Assembly: GCA_022769845.1 (NCBI GenBank)
Contig: JALEIO010000097.1
Span: forward strand, 1-18,316
Direction of reading: 5' to 3'
Length of the DNA: 18,316 nucleotides
Source of the DNA: Oscillospiraceae bacterium
Lineage (GTDB): Bacteria; Bacillota; Clostridia; UMGS1810
Part shown: positions 14,605 to 18,316 of the stretch, one piece after another
How the letters are laid out: the number at the start of each line of letters is the position of its first letter
Numbering within the stretch: position 1 is the stretch's first letter
Made by a program: the position numbers and the translations under genes
Notes under the pieces: model-generated
Database searches by the model: none
Told to the model about the DNA's origin: nothing
Seen by the model: the letters and a program-made list of their open reading frames with translations, nothing else

Positions 14605-16521
14605 ATGATTTTACAGTTAAACAAGGTTTCAAAAAGCTTTGGCGTTGATGAAATTTTAAACGATATAACCTTTTCTGTAAACGAAAATGACAGAATAGGA
14701 ATAATCGGCAAAAACGGCTGCGGAAAAACTACATTATTAAATATAATATCGGGTGATATGCCGTATGAAGGCGGCGTGTGCCAAACGGCAAAGGACGCGA
14801 GGGTTGGATTTTTGCGTCAGACAGGCTGCGAGGCAATGACCACCACAATAATGGAGGAAATGACAAGCGTTTTTGCGCCCGTTTTTGAAATAGAAAAGGA
14901 TTTGCGCCGTCTTGAAAAAGAAATTGCGGCGGAAAATGACGAAAAAACGCGCGATAATCTTTTGAATTTATACGCTAAAAAAAGCGAAATGTTTGAAAAA
15001 AAAGACGGTTTTTTGATAAAAACCAAAATAAACACCATTTTAACCGGTATGGGATTTGATAAATTCGACCTTAATATGAAGGCAGAAAAATTATCGGGCG
15101 GCGAAAAAACTAAACTTTCTTTTGCAAAGCTTCTTTTGGAAGAGCGTGAAATTCTTCTTCTTGACGAGCCTACAAACCATCTTGATTTTAAGACAATGCA
15201 GTGGCTGGAAGGGTATCTTAAAACCTACCGCGGCGCGATTATAACAGTAAGCCATGACCGTTATTTTCTTGATAAATCGGTAAATGCCATATATGAAATT
15301 GAAAATACTCGTATGAAAAAATATACGGGCAATTACACCGCATATCTTGCGCAAAAAGAAAAAAATCTTGAAATTGAGAAAAAGACGTATGCAAAGCAGC
15401 AGACCGAGATAAAAAAATTGGAGGAATACGTTGCTAAAAATCTGGTGCGCGCCTCCACTACCAAAATGGCGCAGAGCAGGCAGAAAAAGCTTGATAAAAT
15501 GGAGCTTTTGGAACGCCCTGTCGAAAACAACGACTGCGCAAAATTTAATTTTGATTTTGAATATCCGTCGTACAAAGAGGTTTTAAATGCCGAAAATTTA
15601 AGCGTTTTTGTTGAAAACAAAGGCGAAAAGCGTATGCTTATGAAAAACGTTAATTTTAAAATACTGCGCGGCGAAAAGGCGGCTTTAATAGGGGATAACG
15701 GCGCGGGAAAATCCACCTTAATGAAAACAATTCTGGGTTTTTACAAAAATTATACGGGTGAATTTGAAATCGGCAGAAATGTTGAAATCGGCTACTATGA
15801 CCAGGAGCTTAACATTTTAAGCGGCGATAAAACGGTATTTGACGAGATTTATGACCGACACCCGAGGTTTGAAGAAAGCAAAATAAGAACGCTTTTGGGT
15901 TCGATGAATTTTTACGGCGATGATGTTTTTAAAAAAGTAAACAGTCTGTCGGGAGGCGAAAAGGCAAAGCTTGCGTTTTTGGTGCTGATGCTTGAAAAGG
16001 ACAACACGCTGTTTTTGGATGAGCCGACAAACCATCTCGACCTTGCATCAAAAGAAAAACTGGATGAAGCTTTAAAAAAATTTGACGGCACTATTTTCTT
16101 TGTTTCGCACGACAGATATTTTTTAAACAAGGTTGCAACAAAAATTATTGAACTTAACGAAAACGGAATTGCGGTTTTTGACGGCAACTACGATTATTAT
16201 CTTGAAAAGAAGGAGCAATTTGGCGAAAAAAGCGTAAAAGCTTTTGAAAAGGAGAAAAAATCAAACGACTATTTTGAAAATAAGAAAAAACAGTCGCAGA
16301 TAAAAAGCCTTGAAAAAAAGATGAAAGCGTGCGAGGAGGAAATTCTCGCCGTTGAGCAAGAAATAGAAATCACAAACAAGCTTCTTAACGAAAGCGGTGC
16401 GGATTTGGAAAAGTGCCAGGAGCTTTTTGAAACGCTTGGAGCGCTTAACGAGCGTCAGAACACGCTTTACAAAACGTTTGAAAATCTTGAAGAAGAACTT
16501 GAAAGCGCAAGGGAAGAATAA
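14605..16521 (+). CDS. ABC-F family ATP-binding cassette protein (ribosome-associated type)
   Basis: This 638-residue protein has two ATPase domains and no membrane segments, as in ABC-F factors that act on the ribosome (translation factors or antibiotic target protection). Cassette 1 has Walker A GKNGCGKTT at 35-43, signature LSGGEKTKLSFAKLL and Walker B with LLLDEPTNHLD. Cassette 2 has GDNGAGKST, LSGGEKAKLAFLVLM and LFLDEPTNHLD, with the SHDRYFL switch in both. A charged interdomain linker (about 240-320) and a C-terminal coiled coil (about 545-638) resemble YdiF/Uup types. The ATG comes 3 nt after the small gene with no good ribosome-binding site, so translational coupling is likely. Whether it protects against a drug cannot be judged without the linker tip comparison. 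Confidence 0.92.
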   Translation: MILQLNKVSKSFGVDEILNDITFSVNENDRIGIIGKNGCGKTTLLNIISGDMPYEGGVCQTAKDARVGFLRQTGCEAMTTTIMEEMTSVFAPVFEIEKDLRRLEKEIAAENDEKTRDNLLNLYAKKSEMFEKKDGFLIKTKINTILTGMGFDKFDLNMKAEKLSGGEKTKLSFAKLLLEEREILLLDEPTNHLDFKTMQWLEGYLKTYRGAIITVSHDRYFLDKSVNAIYEIENTRMKKYTGNYTAYLAQKEKNLEIEKKTYAKQQTEIKKLEEYVAKNLVRASTTKMAQSRQKKLDKMELLERPVENNDCAKFNFDFEYPSYKEVLNAENLSVFVENKGEKRMLMKNVNFKILRGEKAALIGDNGAGKSTLMKTILGFYKNYTGEFEIGRNVEIGYYDQELNILSGDKTVFDEIYDRHPRFEESKIRTLLGSMNFYGDDVFKKVNSLSGGEKAKLAFLVLMLEKDNTLFLDEPTNHLDLASKEKLDEALKKFDGTIFFVSHDRYFLNKVATKIIELNENGIAVFDGNYDYYLEKKEQFGEKSVKAFEKEKKSNDYFENKKKQSQIKSLEKKMKACEEEILAVEQEIEITNKLLNESGADLEKCQELFETLGALNERQNTLYKTFENLEEELESAREE

Positions 16522-16524
16522 ATT

Positions 16525-17733
16525 ATGGATAAAAATAATTTTGACCGAGTTATTCTGCATTGTGATTTAAACTCGTTTTTCGCATCGGTGGAATGTCTTG
16601 ATTTGCCGCATTTAAAAAATGTTCCTATGGCGGTTGCGGGAAACACCGAGGACCGGCACGGAATAATTCTTGCCAAAAATGAAGCGGCGAAAAAATTTAA
16701 TGTCAAAACCGCCGAAACAATTTGGCAGGCAAAATTAAAATGTCCAAACCTTGTGACAGTGCCGCCGCATTTTGAAAAGTACAAATATTATTCAGACAAA
16801 ATCAACGAAATTTATTACGAATATACCGATATGGGTGAGCCTTTCAGCATAGATGAATCGTGGCTGGACGTTACGGGAAGCCAAAATCTTTTCGGAACGG
16901 GCTATGAAATTGCGCAGAAAATCAGCAATGAAATAAAGGAAAAAACGCATCTTACCGTGTCAATAGGTGTGTCATTCAATAAAATTTTCGCAAAGCTTGG
17001 CAGCGATTATAAAAAGCCCGACGCGATAACGGTTATTTCAAAAGAAAATTACAAGGATGTTGTTTTTCCTCTGCCTGCGTCCGATATGCTTTTTGTCGGG
17101 CGTGCAACTCTTTCACAGCTTGAAAAAGTGGGAATAAGAACAATCGGCGACATTGCAAATTCGCAAAAAAGCACGCTTGTAAAGCTTCTCGGAAAGATGG
17201 GCGAAACGCTTTATATTTGCGCAAACGGGCTGGATACTTCGCCTGTTGTAACCGAGCGCGAAAAGGAAAAATCCATTGGAAACGGGCATACCTTTAAGCG
17301 AAATCTTATCGGCGAAGAGGACGTGAAAAAAGCGCTTACGTTTATTTGCGACACCGTTTCGACGCGCCTTCGCAAAAAAGGATATAAATGCAAAAATGTG
17401 TGCGTGACCATAAAGGATACAGATTTAAAATCTATTTCGCGCAGGAAAAAAATTGATTTTTATACAAATACCGAACGAGATTTGTTTGAAACGGCGTTTA
17501 AAATAATCAGCGAGAATTGGAATTTTGAAAATCCTATACGAATGCTTACTGTTACGGCGGCAGATTTTGAAGATGAGAAAAATTGCGAGCAGATGAGTTT
17601 TTTTGATACCGGCAAAACGCAGGACAAAAAGCTTGAAAGTTTTGACAGCTCGATTGATGAAATACGCAGACGTTTCGGAAACAATGCGGTTTCATTTGCT
17701 TCGCAGCTTGAAAATGATATTTTGTCAAAATAG
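16525..17733 (+). CDS. dinB: DNA polymerase IV (DinB, Y-family translesion polymerase)
   Basis: Pol IV is an error-prone translesion polymerase. The 402-residue protein has the N-terminal metal site in LHCDLNSFFASVE (D14; F19 at the steric-gate position) and the second acid pair D110-E111 in SIDESWLDVTGS. The YYSDKINEI segment, SIGVSFNKIFAKLGSD and a helix-hairpin-helix (VGIRTIGDIANSQ) are also present. A little-finger domain follows. Near the C-terminus QMSFF at 356-360 fits the beta-clamp-binding pattern (QxSLF). AAGGGAAG at 16509-16516 is 8 nt from the ATG. It begins 3 nt after the ABC-F stop, which suggests one transcript. No LexA-type box is expected or seen directly before it, since it sits inside a gene run. 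Confidence 0.95.
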   Translation: MDKNNFDRVILHCDLNSFFASVECLDLPHLKNVPMAVAGNTEDRHGIILAKNEAAKKFNVKTAETIWQAKLKCPNLVTVPPHFEKYKYYSDKINEIYYEYTDMGEPFSIDESWLDVTGSQNLFGTGYEIAQKISNEIKEKTHLTVSIGVSFNKIFAKLGSDYKKPDAITVISKENYKDVVFPLPASDMLFVGRATLSQLEKVGIRTIGDIANSQKSTLVKLLGKMGETLYICANGLDTSPVVTEREKEKSIGNGHTFKRNLIGEEDVKKALTFICDTVSTRLRKKGYKCKNVCVTIKDTDLKSISRRKKIDFYTNTERDLFETAFKIISENWNFENPIRMLTVTAADFEDEKNCEQMSFFDTGKTQDKKLESFDSSIDEIRRRFGNNAVSFASQLENDILSK

Positions 17734-17788
17734 CAAATGCACTTATGATTATCGCTTGGCTCTTTTATGCCGTATGGAGAAAAAGAAA

Positions 17789-18268
17789 ATGAAAGTTAAA
17801 ATAATTTGTGTGGGAAAAATTAAAGAAAAATATTTGTCGGACGGAATTTCTGAATATTCAAAGCGTCTGTCGCGTTTTTGCAAATTTGAGGTCTGCACAC
17901 TTGCGGATGAGAAAATTCCCGATAACGCAACCGAAAAAGAAATGCAAATTGTGCTTGAAACCGAAGGTGAAAGAATTGAAAAGCATATCGGCAAAAACGA
18001 CTATGTGATTGCGCTGTGCGTTGAGGGAAAAAGCATTTCGTCGGTTGATTTTGCAAAGAAAATATCGGATATTGCGCTTTCGGGAAAGAGCGAAATAACC
18101 TTTATAATAGGCGGCTCGCTCGGCATTTGCGACAGCGTGAAAAATAAAGCCGATTTTCGCTTGAGCTTTTCAAAGATGACCTTTCCGCATAATCTTATGC
18201 GACTTATTTTGGCAGAACAAATTTACCGTGCGTTCAAAATAAATGCAAATGAGGAATATCATAAATAA
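17789..18268 (+). CDS. rlmH: 23S rRNA (pseudouridine1915-N3)-methyltransferase RlmH
   Basis: RlmH is a SPOUT-fold methyltransferase that modifies pseudouridine 1915 in helix 69 of 23S rRNA on assembled 70S ribosomes. The 159-residue length is standard. The N-terminus MKVKIICVGKIKEKYL, the IGGSLGI knot loop at 107-113 (SAM binding) and the C-terminal FSKMTFPHNLMRLILAEQIYRAFKI...EEYHK are all diagnostic. The frame is open much further upstream into dinB, but that part is not conserved. GGAG at 17776-17779 with 9 nt to ATG 17789 fixes the start. It follows dinB after 55 nt with no terminator seen between them. Confidence 0.96.
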   Translation: MKVKIICVGKIKEKYLSDGISEYSKRLSRFCKFEVCTLADEKIPDNATEKEMQIVLETEGERIEKHIGKNDYVIALCVEGKSISSVDFAKKISDIALSGKSEITFIIGGSLGICDSVKNKADFRLSFSKMTFPHNLMRLILAEQIYRAFKINANEEYHK

Positions 18269-18278
18269 TGTTTACTGA

Positions 18279-18304
18279 ACAAATGGTTTTGCGAAACCAT
18301 TTGT
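18279..18304. terminator. Perfect 11-bp hairpin after rlmH (terminator or repeat)
   Basis: ACAAATGGTTT (18279-18289), loop TGCG, then AAACCATTTGT (18294-18304) form a perfect stem 10 nt after the rlmH stop. The position suits a terminator, but the following bases are GTTAAATTT and lack a real T-tract. The window ends 12 nt later, so its context cannot be seen. Confidence 0.5.
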
Positions 18305-18316
18305 GTTAAATTTACA

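Noticed and set aside
17603..17788. Long N-terminal extension of rlmH overlapping dinB
   Set aside because: RlmH proteins begin at MKVKII; the extension only exists because the frame lacks stops inside dinB.
1..18316. CRISPR array, tRNA genes, insertion sequences, prophage or defence genes
   Set aside because: No regularly spaced repeats, tRNA-like folds, transposase, integrase or known defence motifs were seen; all large frames are assigned to housekeeping families.

Overview
The window is an ordinary housekeeping segment from a low-to-moderate GC, endospore-forming member of the Clostridia (Firmicutes/Bacillota). Three things support this: a full-length SpoIVA, the gene order yhbY-nadD-yqeK-LCP-rsfS-leuS that is typical of Firmicutes, and an RNase J gene. 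The genus cannot be told from the sequence. Coding density is high. I saw no tRNA, rRNA, CRISPR array, transposase, phage gene or integrase.

Layout. (1) Positions 1-6380, plus strand: a closely packed run of the 3' part of yhbY, then nadD, yqeK, an LCP-family cell-wall ligase, rsfS, leuS and a secreted polysaccharide deacetylase, ending in a hairpin terminator. The run joins ribosome assembly and silencing, NAD synthesis, Ap4A turnover, leucyl-tRNA charging and wall modification. (2) Positions 6381-6609: a convergent intergenic region with several inverted repeats. (3) Positions 6610-7026, minus: a stand-alone PPC/DUF296-domain protein with its own good promoter. (4) Positions 7182-9078, plus: an extended -10 promoter, a leader of about 220 nt with alternative base-pairing options, and the RNase J gene. 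(5) Positions 9113-12612, minus: amidohydrolase, tadA, dacF-type D,D-carboxypeptidase and ispG, closely spaced. The run ends in a terminator shared back to back with the RNase J gene. (6) Positions 12778-14250, minus: spoIVA, with a plausible sigma-E promoter. (7) Positions 14389-18268, plus: a small cysteine-rich protein, an ABC-F ATPase, DNA polymerase IV and rlmH.

Six apparent reading-frame starts are replaced here by better ones (PPC protein, dacF, tadA, spoIVA, the small cysteine-rich protein and rlmH) on the basis of ribosome-binding-site spacing and family N-termini. leuS is likewise placed downstream of a longer open frame that overlaps rsfS.

I found no convincing undescribed multi-gene system. 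The most interesting non-coding signals are the rnj leader, in which two upstream segments can compete for the same 3' pairing partner; a triple heptamer repeat just downstream of the amidohydrolase promoter; and the repeat-rich convergent spacer at 6491-6605. The most interesting uncharacterised protein is the 70-residue cysteine-rich protein next to the ABC-F gene.
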